Source: Closterium sp. Naga37s-1
Lineage: Eukaryota; Streptophyta; Zygnematophyceae; Desmidiales; Closteriaceae
Reading direction: 5' to 3'
NCBI GenBank assembly: GCA_947471745.1
Contig: CANJKZ010000011.1
Span: forward strand, 1,550,001-1,614,000
Length of the DNA: 64,000 bases
Part shown: piece after piece, positions 31,730-40,991 of the stretch
Layout of the letters: each line of letters begins with the position of its first letter
Numbering within the stretch: position 1 is the first letter of the stretch
Position numbers and translations under genes: made by a program
Notes under the pieces: model-generated
The model's database searches: none
What the model was told of the DNA's origin: nothing
What the model saw: only the letters and a program-made list of their open reading frames with translations

Positions 31730-32199
31730 GGGGGGGGGTTCTTGGCACGGAACTCAGTGGGAAGGGCAGCACGGTAGTGGGCGTCACTAGTGCGGAGGTG
31801 AGTAATGAGGTCAGCGACTGTGGCAAAAGCGGCAAGGTCAGGGAAAAGGTACGGCAGCATGAGGCGGCTGAGGGCAGCAGTGGCAGGGGAGGAGTAGCGC
31901 GCAACTACAGCGTCGTACAAAGACTGAGCCGTCTTGTACTGGCCAAAATGCGCGCGCTCAGAAGGCAGCAGGTGACTACGAACAGCAAGACGAGCAACAG
32001 CGTCACGAGTGGTCCACTACGAGCAAACCGTACTGTCAGCAGTGGCAGCAGGAGCAGTAGAGACACCGGACGTGTGATCGAAAAGGGAAACCCCATCCCT
32101 AGAGTCACACTGAAGAAAGAGATGCAGGTCGTCTACCCACACGTCAAAGTCAACTGCACGCCCCTAAGCATCAAAGGTGAGAACAGTAGGGCTAGCCAT
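31730..32199 (-). pseudogene. EL6 gag N-terminus
   Basis: Start MASPTVLTFDA at 32199, interrupted at once by TAG (GAG in EL8 and EL9) and again by TAG before WTTRD. Then it is open as LAVRSHLLPSERAHFGQYKTAQSLYDAVVARYSS to KNPPP, where the C-run shifts frame into the next piece. Together with 29888-31729 it makes a complete but broken gag. Confidence 0.8.
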
Positions 32200-32480
32200 A
32201 GCAGCAGTAGGAGCAGTAGCAGCAGTAGTAGCAGTAGCAGCAGTAGCAGCAGTAGCAGCAGAGGCAGTAGGGCAGTGCAGGGCAGTGCGGCTTAGTAGGG
32301 CGGCGCGTCTCGGTAGGGCGGCGCGGTTCGGCAGAGCGGCCCGGCTCAGTGGGCGGCGCGGCTCGGCTGGGCGGCGCGGCTCGGCTGAGCGGCGCGGCTC
32401 GGCAACTGGCGGCGCGGCGCAGCAAGGCGGCGCGGGTGCTTACCAAGGGCGGGTGCAAGGCCGGGCCGTGACAGATGGGG
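32200..32480. repeat. EL6 leader, truncated
   Basis: AGCAGT-type microsatellite (32200-32275) followed by about 200 bp of GGCGGCGCGGCTCGG-type units. It ends where plus-strand EL7 gag begins; there is no LTR or primer site. Confidence 0.78.
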
Positions 32481-32489
32481 CCGTCCTAC

Positions 32490-33127
32490 TAAGCCGCACC
32501 CCCTTCTTTGAGGGGTGTTCCCCTGTCCCCCTTCTCCCCTCTGTTGCTTCTGCTGCTGCTGTCGACCTCGTTGGCACTGAGGAGGTCGGAGCTGCGTCTG
32601 CCCCTAGTGGGAGGCGCCGCAACAGCAAGGGCAAGGGGAGCAAGGGTGGTGGAGGGGGGGGCGGGGGCGGCGGTGGAGGCGGTGGAGGAGGCGGAGGGGG
32701 TGGCAGTGGAGGTGGGGGTGGTACCGGGAGTGGGGGCTTCAATGGCGGCGGTGGAAGTGGTGGAGGCAGTGGCAGCGGTGGTGGAGGCAGCGGCAGCGGT
32801 GGTGGAGGCAGCGGCAGCAGTGGTGGAGGTGGCGGCGGCAGTGGTGCTGGTCGAGGTACAGCCGCGCAGCGTGGAGGCTTTGGTGGTAGCCAGCGCCAGC
32901 AGCAGCCGCGTTCCCGTGAGACCCCGTCGGCCTAGCAGCTTCGTGAGTGGTACGCAGGGCGTGGGAGGTCTGGGGGTGCTGGTCCCTGCACTTACGTTCT
33001 TCGCACCGGCAGTCGTCGTGGGGAGGCGTGTGGGCTGCCACACACTACGCAGTGCTGCTTCGGTCGCTTTACTGACGCCTGGCGTGCTCAGTTTCCTGAC
33101 GCTGTTGAGCTCCCTCGCTGGCATGAT
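32490..33127 (+). pseudogene. EL7 gag C-terminal part and zinc motif
   Basis: Open from the junction to a TAG at 32933: RTPFFEGCSPVPLLP, a GRRRNSKGKGSKGGGG stretch, a long Gly/Ser spacer and RGGFGGSQRQQQPRS. The TAG stands where EL6 has CAG in the QLREWY block. After it the frame continues with the zinc motif CX13CX3HX4C (CTYVLRTG... HTTQCC), then a frameshift into the protease frame at 33128. Confidence 0.83.
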
Positions 33128-34840
33128 GTGCTTATGCAGAATGTGCCTATCTTTGATCTTGATGTCGATGCTATCCTTGTTGCCATGTATGCTTTGACTG
33201 ATAGTGCTGAGGGTGACTGTTACCTGAGTGTCCCGCCCGACCCGGGCATTGCGGCTGCTGCTCTAGGTGCTAGTGCGTCTGCTGCTCCAGGTGCTGGTGA
33301 GTCTGCTGCTCCAGGTGCTGGTGAGTCTGCTCTCTCTGGTACTGCACCTACTGAGGCCTTGCACACTTTCACACTTGACTCTGGTGCTTCGCGCTCTTTC
33401 TTTAGAGATAGCACCACACTCACGCCGCTCAGTCGGCCTGTCGCAGTCTCCCTTGCTGACCCCTCTGGGGGCCCAGTCCTTGCGCACTCTTCCACGGTTC
33501 TACCGTGTCCTGCGGCCCCGTCGGGCTTGCTGTCGGGACTCCACCTCCCCTCGTTCTCTACGAACTTGGTGAGTGGAGCTGACCTCCTGGACGCGTGGGT
33601 TGACCAGTTCACCCCTGGAGGTCAGCGTGTGACCCACTGCACTTGCTCTCAGACGGGCCGCCACCTGGCCACGTTCACCCGTCGGCCTGGGTCGAGTCTC
33701 TACACACTGACTACTGCGCCTCCTCCGGTCTCTGCGTCTGGTCAGGTCGCCGTGTCTAGTCAGGTGTTTGCTGCCGCGTCCAGGTCTAGTCCTGCGTCTG
33801 CCCCCTGCTCGTGTCGTCCTCTGACGCACGAGACTCTCCTTTGGCACCACCGCCTTGGTCACCCCTCCCTGCCTCGTCTTCGAGGTATGGCCTCCCGTAC
33901 CCTTGTCTCTGGTCTCCCTCGGTCCCTTCCTCCTCTTCCTCCGGGGCCTGCCCCCACCTGTGTTCCTTGTGTCGAGGGCCGGCAGCGCGCCGCTCCTCAC
34001 TCCTCCGAGTTCCGTCCAACAAAGGCTCCCCTGCAGACTCTTCACATGGACGTGTGGGGCCCAGCCCGCGTCCTTGGACAGGGTCAGGAGCGTTACTTCC
34101 TGCTGGTCGTTGACGACTACTCGCGTTACACCACAGTCTTCCCCTTGCGCAGCAAGGGTGACGTCACTGAGGTGTTGATCGACTGGATCCGTGGTGCCCG
34201 TCGCCAGCTCAGTGAGAGTTTCGGCTCGGACCTTCCTGTTCTGCGTCTGCACTCAGACAGGGGTGGTGAGTTTTCCTCCGACCTCCTGAGGGCCTTCTGT
34301 CGTGCGGAGGGCATCCGCCAGATGTTCAAGCTTCCGGCCTCCCCACAGCAAAATGGGATTGCTGAGCGCCGCATTGGCATGGTCATGGACGTCGCTCGTA
34401 CGTCCATGATCCATGCGGCTGCTCCCCATTTTCGTGGTTCAGTACGCTGCGCATCAGATCAACCTTCAGCCTCGTGTCTCCTTGCCGGAGACCACACCTA
34501 CTCTGAGGTGGACCGGCAAGGTTGGCGATGCGTCCGCATTCCGTGTCTGGGGAACTCGAGCTTTTGTCCGCGATACTTCAGCGGACAAGCTGTCCTCCCG
34601 TGCCGTTCCTTGCGTCTTCCTTGGCTTCCCCCCTGACGCACACCTGGGTGGCAGTTCTACCACCCCACCTCGCGTCGTGTTCTGTCCTCTCAGGACGTCA
34701 CGTTTGACGAGTCGCTGTCTTACTACCATTTCTTTCCCTACCGCGCTGCCTCTCTCCCCCCCCCGCCACTCTTCCTCGCACTAGGTACTCCTCCGGTAGA
34801 CCCCCTCCCCCCTTAGGGTCCTGCCCTCTCAGGTCTGTCC
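33128..34840 (+). pseudogene. EL7 protease and integrase
   Basis: The 502-codon frame 33128-34636 starts in the zinc-protease spacer (IFDLDVDAILVAMYAL). It has the protease site FTLDSGASRSFF, STNLVSGADLLDA, the zinc module (WHHRLGHPS, CVPCVEGRQ), Asp in HMDVWGPA, Asp in HSDRGGEF and Glu in PQQNGIAERRIG. After HAAAPHF two bases are missing and the rest of integrase (VQYAAHQINLQPR, HPTSRRVL-like) is in the +2 frame, 34413-34784. All protease and integrase active-site residues are intact. Confidence 0.9.
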
Positions 34841-35400
34841 CAAGTAGACCCTGCCGAGCCGGTCGAGGTAGCTGTCGACTCAGGTGCTGCTAGGGGTGCT
34901 GAGCCTGCGGGTGCGGGGACTGGGGGTGCGGAGCCTGGGGGTGCTGAGCCTGAGCGTGTGGAGTCTGGGGGTGCTGAGCCTGAGCGTGTGGAGCCTGGGG
35001 GTGCTGAGCCTGAGCGTTAGGAGTCTGACTCCCTTCCTACTGTCACGCGCTTTCTAGCCACTGCTGTTATGACCCTCTGTTTGAGTCCTCTGCTGCGTCT
35101 GCTCTCGTTGCTGAGCTTGTTGACTTTGCTGCAGCCTGTCGCCTCGACTACGCCACTAGTCTTGTTGCTGAGTCTGCGTCTGCGTCTGTCTGTCCTCCGT
35201 CCGTCGGGGGTGAGTGTGCTCTTGGCACGGACGTTCTTGAGGACAGACAGGAGGAGTTTGAGTGCTTTGCCGCTGCTGTACCTCATCTCGTCTCCATGCT
35301 GCTTGCCCCTGAGGGAGACCTGGATGCACCAGACATCCCGACCCCGCGCTCTTACGCAGAGGCGATAGAGGGTCCCTAATCCTCTCAGTGGCAGGCAGCC
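34841..35400 (+). pseudogene. EL7 integrase-RT linker
   Basis: Short GCTGAGCCTGAGCGTGTGGAG-type repeats (34895-35020, coding Gly-Ala-Glu-Pro), then a region matching the linker before RT. Much of the Pro/Ser/Arg part seen in EL6 is deleted here. Frames change several times. Confidence 0.6.
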
Positions 35401-35823
35401 ATGGACGCCGAGATGGCTTCCTGGAAGTCCACAGGCACCTACGTCGACGAGGTTCCCCCGCCTGGGGCGAACATCGTCAGTGGCATGTGGATCTTCAGGG
35501 TGAAGCGGCCGCCGGGTTCTCCGCCTGTCTTCAAGGCGCGTTACGTTGCACGTGGCTTCAGTCAGCGACAGGGAGTTGACTTCTTCCAGAACTTCTCTCC
35601 TACCCCAAAGATGACCACTCTTCGGTTACTGCTGCACGTTGCCACTCACCGTGACTACGAGCTCCACTCGCTTGACTTCAGGACAGCCTGCACGAGGAGA
35701 TCTGGCTGCGCCGCCCACCTGGCTTCACTGGGTCGTTTCCTGCTGGTACCCAGTGGAGCCTCCGGCGGCCAGTCTACGGTCTCCGCCAGGCACCTCGTGA
35801 GTGGCACGACACACTCAGGATGA
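35401..35823 (+). pseudogene. EL7 RT N-terminal part
   Basis: DAEMASWKSTGTYVDEV, ANIVSGMWIFRVKRPPGS, KARYVARGFSQRQGVDFFQ and LHSLDF, where the first catalytic Asp is present. A ~20-bp deletion directly after it removes STAFLQG and shifts frame, so the rest of this frame is nonsense. Confidence 0.85.
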
Positions 35824-36899
35824 CTCTTGCTGCTCTTGGTTTTGCTCCTTCCACTGCTGACCCTTCTCTGTTTTTACGCACTGACACCACTCTGCCGCCG
35901 TTCTACGTTCTCGTGTACGTAGACGACCTCGTCTTTGCTACTGCTGACACTGAGGCACTCGCCCACGTGAAGTCGGAGCTGCAGAAGAGACACACGTGCA
36001 CAGACCTGGGTGAGCTGACAAGCTATCTTGGCTTGCGGATCACCCGGGACAGAGCACAGCGCACCATTACCTTGACTCAGTCACACATGGTGCAGCAGGT
36101 CCTTCAGCGCTTCGGCTTCACGTACTCCTCGCCACAGTCCACTCCTCTGCCTACCGGTCACTCGCTCTCAGCTCCACCTTCGGACGAGTCCGTAGAGCCG
36201 AGTGGCCCGTATCCAGAGCTTGTGGGCTGCCTCATGTACCTGATGACTTGCACACGACCTGACCTCGCATACCCTCTCAGCCTTCTGGCTCGCTACGTGG
36301 CTCCTAGCAGGCACCGAAAGGTGCACTGGGATGCTGCGAAGAGGGTGTTGTGCTACTTGTGCAGTACGTCGGGCATGGGGCTCGTGCTTGGAGGACGGGC
36401 TAGAGTTGTCCTCACTGGTCACGCAGACGCTTCCTGGGTTGACGACTTGGCTACACAGCGGTTGTCACAGGGTTACACCTTCAGTCTTGGTTCCGGTTCT
36501 GTCTCTTGGCGGTCTACCCGCTCTTCTTCTGTTCTCAGCTCGAGTTGTGAGGCTGAGATCTACGCTGGGGCCATGGCGGCACAGGAGTTACGCTGGCTCA
36601 CCTACCTGCTGACCGACTTGGGAGAGGCGCCTCGTTCTCCTCCAGTTCTGTACGTCGACAACAAGGCCATGCTGGCCTTGTGTCAGGAGCACAGACTGGA
36701 GCACAGAACGAAGCACATTGCTTTGCGCTACTTCCTTGCTCGAGAGTTGCAGCAGCGTGGTCAGCTTCGTCTTGCTTACGTGGCCTCTCAGGCCAACACT
36801 GCTGATGTTTTCACCAAGGCACTTCAGCCTTGTGATCATCAGCGTTTCTGTACTGTTCTAGGCCTTGTACCTACTGTGCCTCACTTGCTTACTTCTTGA
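35820..36899 (+). CDS. EL7 RT C-terminus and RNase H (open frame)
   Basis: The 359-codon open frame reads LAALGFAPSTADPSLFLRTD, catalytic YVLVYVDDLVFA, TDLGELTSYLGLRI, LTQSHMVQQVLQRFGF, then complete RNase H with GHADASWVDD, SSCEAEIYAGAMAAQELRW, VDNKAMLALCQEH, KHIALRYFLARELQQRGQLRLAYVASQ and TADVFTKALQPCDHQRF. It ends in LLTS-TGA. This is the least damaged RT-RNase H end in the window, but RT lacks its N-terminal half in frame. Confidence 0.88.
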   Translation: MTLAALGFAPSTADPSLFLRTDTTLPPFYVLVYVDDLVFATADTEALAHVKSELQKRHTCTDLGELTSYLGLRITRDRAQRTITLTQSHMVQQVLQRFGFTYSSPQSTPLPTGHSLSAPPSDESVEPSGPYPELVGCLMYLMTCTRPDLAYPLSLLARYVAPSRHRKVHWDAAKRVLCYLCSTSGMGLVLGGRARVVLTGHADASWVDDLATQRLSQGYTFSLGSGSVSWRSTRSSSVLSSSCEAEIYAGAMAAQELRWLTYLLTDLGEAPRSPPVLYVDNKAMLALCQEHRLEHRTKHIALRYFLARELQQRGQLRLAYVASQANTADVFTKALQPCDHQRFCTVLGLVPTVPHLLTS

Positions 36900-37128
36900 C
36901 TCTGCTTGTACTGTACTCTATATACATATACCTGCATGCTTACACTTGCTAGGTTGTGTTCACTGTATTGTTTGTTTCCCTTTCTATAACTCTGCATGTG
37001 AACTGGCCTTGTGGCCATTTGCTTGTGCTCAGACTGCGTGGTGACTTTGTGATCCACGCTGAGCTTGCTTTACCTTTCTTGACTGGTCTTGTGACCTCTT
37101 GTTCTCCCCCACTTTGCCTATGGGGGTG
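36900..37128 (+). other. EL7 3' untranslated region and polypurine tract
   Basis: A stretch well conserved between copies (GTGAACTGGCCTTGTGGCC, TTGACTGGTCTTGTGACC) ends in CCTATGGGGGTG before the LTR. EL3, EL4, EL6 and EL9 have the same stretch on the minus strand, so it probably has a function for the element. Confidence 0.7.
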
Positions 37129-37259
37129 TGAAAAAACTTATATGCTATAGTCTGTTTAGGCTATAGTGGGGTAGTTCTTATAGGGTACAACACTTCTAGG
37201 TTTTCATACTTGTACCCACCTACTGCCTAGTTCTTTCATTCCTTCTGTTCATTCCGACA
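37129..37259 (+). repeat. EL7 3' LTR
   Basis: 131 bp, from TGAAAAAACTTATATGC to CATTCCGACA, with the core GTGGGGTAGTTCTTATAGGG. It is closest to the EL6 LTR. The 5 bases after it (GCATG) do not match those outside the EL6 LTR (GGTTG). Confidence 0.8.
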
Positions 37260-37445
37260 GCATGTTAGCTTAGCAATGCTTCGGAAGGCTGCTACTGACT
37301 TAGTATTTAAAATAGAGATCTCTAATAATAACAGCCTTTTTTATTATTGAACACTGATACATCAGCCTTTTTTCAAAGGCAACACTGATATTTCAGGCTT
37401 TTTTTTTCTAGGAACACTGTCAATCAGGGTTTCTACACAGGGTTA
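37260..37445. repeat. AT-rich spacer with ~40-bp degenerate repeats
   Basis: The spacer is AT-rich. Three to four imperfect units of the form AACACTGATATTTCAG plus a T-run occur between 37340 and 37430. No gene was seen. It forms the break between EL7 and the truncated end of EL8. Confidence 0.6.
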
Positions 37446-37448
37446 CCT

Positions 37449-40400
37449 TCATGGGTCGACACCCTCAGCAGCTCCAGCTCCAGTCGTACCCGCAGGCCCA
37501 GCAGCTCCAGTACTCCCAGTACGAGCACCTCCAGGACCCGCGGCACCAGTACCCTCAGCAGCCGAAGAACCTCCAGCTCCAGCAGCACGCCTCCAGCGCC
37601 GGGCAAACCACTCGCGCAGCTCCTGTGGAGAGAGTGGCTCCCGCCGAGACGAAGCACCCGGAGAACCTCCAGGCTCAGCACCGCCAGACGCCACACGAGC
37701 AGGCCCAGCTCCCTCAGGCTCCGCACCCCCAGGCTCAGCACCTCCAGGCGTAGCACCCCAAGGCTCAGCACCCCCAGGCGTAGCACACCCAGGCTCAGCA
37801 CCCCCAGGCTCAGCACCCCCAGTAGTAGCACCCCCAAGCTCAGCACCCCCAGGCGTAGCACCCACACGCTCAGCACCCCCAGAGTCAGCACCCCCAGGCT
37901 CAGCACCCTCAGCAGCACCAGAGTCACCAGTAACCTCGACAGGCTCGACTGCGTCTACCTGGGACACACCTGAAGGGGCAGGACCCTGAGGGGGGAGGGG
38001 GTCTACCGGGGGGGGACCTGGCACAAGGAAGAGCGGTGGCGGGGGGAGGGACGGAGTGCGGTAGGGGAAGAGGCGGTAGTAGGGGACCGACTCGTCAAAC
38101 GTGACGTCCTGGGAGGACAGAACACGGCGAGAGGTGGGGTGGTAGAACTGCCACCCTGGCGCGTCAGGGGGGAAGCCAAGGAAGACGCAAGGAGCAGCAC
38201 GAGGGGACAGCTTGTCCGCAGACAAGTCGCGGACAAACGCCCGAGATCCCCAGACACGGAACGCAGATGCATCGCCGACCTTCCCCGTCCACAGCAAAGC
38301 TGGGGAGGTCTCCGGCATGGAGACCCTGGGGTGAAGGTTGATCTGATGCGCCGCGTACCGAACCGCAAACGGCCACAGAAAATGGGGGGCAGCCGCATGC
38401 ATCATGGACGTACGGGCGACGTCCATGACCATGCCAATGCGGCGCTCAGCAATCCCATTTTGCTGTGGAGAGTCCAGAAGCGTGAAGGTCTGGCGGATGC
38501 CTCGTGCACGACAGTAGGCTCGCAGAAGGCCAGAGGAGAACTCTCCACCTCTGTCAGAGTGCAGACGCAGAACAGGAAAGTCCGAGCCGAAGCTCTGCCT
38601 GAGCTGGAGACGAGCTGCGCGGATCCAGTCGATCAACACCTCAGTGACATCACCCTTGCTGCGCAAGGGGAAGACTGTGGTGTAACGCGAGTAGTCGTCA
38701 ACCACCAGCAGGAAGTAGCGCTCGTGACCCTGTCCACGGACGCGGGCCGCGCCCCACACGTCCATGTGAAGCGTCTGCAGCGGGGCCTCTGTCGGAGGAA
38801 ACTGGGAGGAGTGAGGGGCAGCCCGCTGCCGCCCCTCGACACAGGGGACGCAGGTAGGGCCAGGCCCCGGAGGAAGGGGAGGGAGGGACCGGGGAAGACC
38901 AGAGACAAGGACACGGGAGGCCATGCCTCGGAGACGAAGCAGGGAGGGGTGACCAAGGCGGTGGTGCCAGAGGAGAGTCTCGTGAGACAGAAGGCGACAC
39001 GAACAGGGGGCAGACTCAGGACCAGACCTGGACGCTGCAGCAAACACCTGACCCGACGCAGCTACCTGACCAGACGCAGTGACTGGAGGAGACGCAGTGG
39101 TCAGTGTGTACAGGCTCGACCCCGGCCGACGTGTAAACGCGGCCAGGTGTCGGCCTGTCCGAGCGTCCGTGCAGTGGGTCACCCGCTGACTCGCAGGAGT
39201 GAACTGGTGAACCCCCGCATCCTGTAGGTCAGCACCACTCACCAAGTTCGTAGAGAACGAGGGGAGGTAAAGACCAGACAGGGTGCCAGAGGGGGCCGCC
39301 GGACACGGGAGGACAGTGGAGAAGTGAGCAAGGACAGGACCCCCAGAGGGGTCTGCCAGAGAGACTGCAACTGGCCGGCCAAGCGGCGTGAGTGTGGTGC
39401 GGTCTCGAAAGAAGGAGCGAGAAGCCCCCGAGTCAAGGGTGAAGGTGTGGGAGGCCGAAGCCGACGCAGTACCTGCGAGAGCAGACTCACCAGCACCTGA
39501 GGGAGCAGACGCACGAGCACCTAGAGCAGCAGCCTCGCTAGCACCTAGAGCAGCAGCCTCACCAGTACCTAGAGCAGCAGTCTCAATGCCCGGGTCGGGC
39601 GGAAAACACCGGTAACAGTCACCCTCATCACTAATAGTCACAGCATACATGGCAGCAAGAATAGCATCAAAGTCAAGGTCAAAGACAGCTACACCCGCCC
39701 TAGACAGCTCGCCCCAGCGAGGGATCTCAGTGGCCTCAGGGAACTGGTGACACCAAGCGTCCGTCAGGCGGCCAAAGCAGCGCTGGGTGGAGTGCGCACC
39801 CCCGCACTGCTCACCCGCGCGGTCGCCGGTGCGTAGGACGTAGGTGCACGGACCAGTACCCCCACCCCGCTGGCGTGCAGCGTACCACTCACGGAGCTGC
39901 TGAGGGGGGGGGATGTCACGAGTGCGCTGCTGCCGCTGCTGCTGCTGCTGCTGGCGCTGACCACCACCGCAGCCGACCCTCTGTGCAGCGCCACCCTGAC
40001 CAGCTCCACCTCCTCCGCAGCCGCCTCCTCCACCGCCGCCACCTCCGCCACCTCCGCTCCCACCGCCACCGCCGCCGCCGCCTCTGCCTCCACTGCCGCC
40101 ACCGACACCTCCACCCCCGCCACCACTCCCACCACCACCCCCACCCCCTCCACTGCCGCCACCGCCACCTCCGCCACCCCCGCCAGCCCCTCCAGCACCC
40201 TTGCCTCCCTTGCCCTTGCCGGTGCGGCGTCTCCCGCTCGGGGCAGACGCAGCGCCGACCGACTCGAAACCAACGAGGTCGGCCGCAGCAGCAGAGGCAA
40301 CAGAGGGCAAAAGGGGGGAGGGGGAACACCCCTCAAAGACGGGGGTGCGAGGGTCACCACGAGAGGCTCCTACAGCGACTATGCTCTTCTCTGCTGCTAG

Positions 40401-40991
40401 GAGGGCCTTCTCGAGGAGGTCAACGGTGAGAGTGGTGGGGCAAACTGAGAGGAAGTGGTCCCTGACTACGCGAAGGGAGTTAGGGAGCCGGGTGACTATG
40501 TAGTAGAGGGTGATGTACATGGGGGGGGGGTTCTTGGCGCAGAACTCAGCAGGAAGCGCAGCGCGGTAGCGAGTGTCACTAGTGCGGAGGTGCGTAATGA
40601 GGTCAGCAACTGTGGGAAAGGCAGCAAGGTCAGGGAAGAGGTACGGTAGCATGAGGCGGCTCAGTGCAGCAGTGGCAGGGGAGGAGTAGCGCGCAACTAC
40701 AGCGTCGTACAAGGTGTGAGCACTCTTGTACTGGCTAAAGTGCGCACGCTCAGAGGTAGGCAAGTGGCGACGCACAGCAAGACGTGCAGCAGCATCGCGT
40801 GTGGCCCACTGTGAGCGAACAGTGGCGTCAGCATCAGCAGCGGGGGCAGGGGAGGCACCAGAAGTGAGATCAAAGAGGGAGAGACCGTCTGCCCTATCGC
40901 AATGTAGGAAAAGCTGCAAGTCATCTACCCAGACGTCAAAGTCAATGGCCCGACCCTCAGCGTCAAAAGCGAGGACACCGGGGGTAGCCAT
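37449..40991 (-). CDS. EL8 gag-protease-integrase polyprotein, intact 1180 codons
   Basis: It starts at MATPGVLAFDAEG, the start shared by all subfamily B copies. Approximate residue positions: gag helical core 1-220, including KNPPPMYITLYYIVTRLP read through a C10 run. Gly/Ser spacer 265-340; QLREWY 365; zinc motif CX13CX3HX4C 381-404; protease site FTLDSGASRSFF ~517. Pre-integrase WHHRLGHPS ~677 and CVPC; rve Asp ~741 (HMDVWGAA), Asp ~811 (HSDRGGEF), Glu ~845 (QQNGIAER). HPTSRRVLSSQDVTFDES ~920, then Gly-Ala-Glu-Pro repeats to the end. All catalytic residues are present. It ends because the element is truncated, not at a natural stop. Confidence 0.93.
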   Translation of the reverse strand: MATPGVLAFDAEGRAIDFDVWVDDLQLFLHCDRADGLSLFDLTSGASPAPAADADATVRSQWATRDAAARLAVRRHLPTSERAHFSQYKSAHTLYDAVVARYSSPATAALSRLMLPYLFPDLAAFPTVADLITHLRTSDTRYRAALPAEFCAKNPPPMYITLYYIVTRLPNSLRVVRDHFLSVCPTTLTVDLLEKALLAAEKSIVAVGASRGDPRTPVFEGCSPSPLLPSVASAAAADLVGFESVGAASAPSGRRRTGKGKGGKGAGGAGGGGGGGGGGSGGGGGGGGSGGGGGGVGGGSGGRGGGGGGGGSGGGGGGGGGGGGCGGGGAGQGGAAQRVGCGGGQRQQQQQQRQQRTRDIPPPQQLREWYAARQRGGGTGPCTYVLRTGDRAGEQCGGAHSTQRCFGRLTDAWCHQFPEATEIPRWGELSRAGVAVFDLDFDAILAAMYAVTISDEGDCYRCFPPDPGIETAALGTGEAAALGASEAAALGARASAPSGAGESALAGTASASASHTFTLDSGASRSFFRDRTTLTPLGRPVAVSLADPSGGPVLAHFSTVLPCPAAPSGTLSGLYLPSFSTNLVSGADLQDAGVHQFTPASQRVTHCTDARTGRHLAAFTRRPGSSLYTLTTASPPVTASGQVAASGQVFAAASRSGPESAPCSCRLLSHETLLWHHRLGHPSLLRLRGMASRVLVSGLPRSLPPLPPGPGPTCVPCVEGRQRAAPHSSQFPPTEAPLQTLHMDVWGAARVRGQGHERYFLLVVDDYSRYTTVFPLRSKGDVTEVLIDWIRAARLQLRQSFGSDFPVLRLHSDRGGEFSSGLLRAYCRARGIRQTFTLLDSPQQNGIAERRIGMVMDVARTSMMHAAAPHFLWPFAVRYAAHQINLHPRVSMPETSPALLWTGKVGDASAFRVWGSRAFVRDLSADKLSPRAAPCVFLGFPPDAPGWQFYHPTSRRVLSSQDVTFDESVPYYRLFPYRTPSLPPPPLFLVPGPPPVDPLPPQGPAPSGVSQVDAVEPVEVTGDSGAAEGAEPGGADSGGAERVGATPGGAELGGATTGGAEPGGAEPGCATPGGAEPWGATPGGAEPGGAEPEGAGPARVASGGAEPGGSPGASSRREPLSPQELREWFARRWRRAAGAGGSSAAEGTGAAGPGGARTGSTGAAGPAGTTGAGAAEGVDP

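Larger units (their letters stand above)
25802..32480 (-). mobile_element. EL6, short-LTR copia, subfamily B
   Basis: 3' LTR at 25802-25931, then on the minus strand gag (from 32199), zinc motif, protease, integrase, linker and RT-RNase H: a complete coding order broken by frameshifts and TAG stops. The 5' LTR is absent: the leader array ends at about 32480 against the gag of EL7, which runs in the opposite direction. Gag starts MASPTVLTFDA, the subfamily B form shared with EL8 and EL9. Confidence 0.86.
32481..37259 (+). mobile_element. EL7, short-LTR copia facing EL6 head to head
   Basis: It lacks the gag N-terminus and 5' LTR and begins in mid-gag (RTPFFEGCSP). It then runs through the Gly spacer, zinc motif, protease, integrase, linker, RT-RNase H, 3' untranslated region and 3' LTR. 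Sequence and indel pattern are closest to EL6, so 25802-31560 and 32500-37259 form a large imperfect inverted repeat. Broken by a TAG at 32933, a frameshift near 34430 and a deletion in RT. Confidence 0.87.

Noticed and set aside
37449..40991. A virus or giant-virus origin of the EL8 polyprotein because of its unusual zinc motif.
   Set aside because: Domain order, LTRs, primer site and protease/integrase motifs are plainly Ty1/copia.
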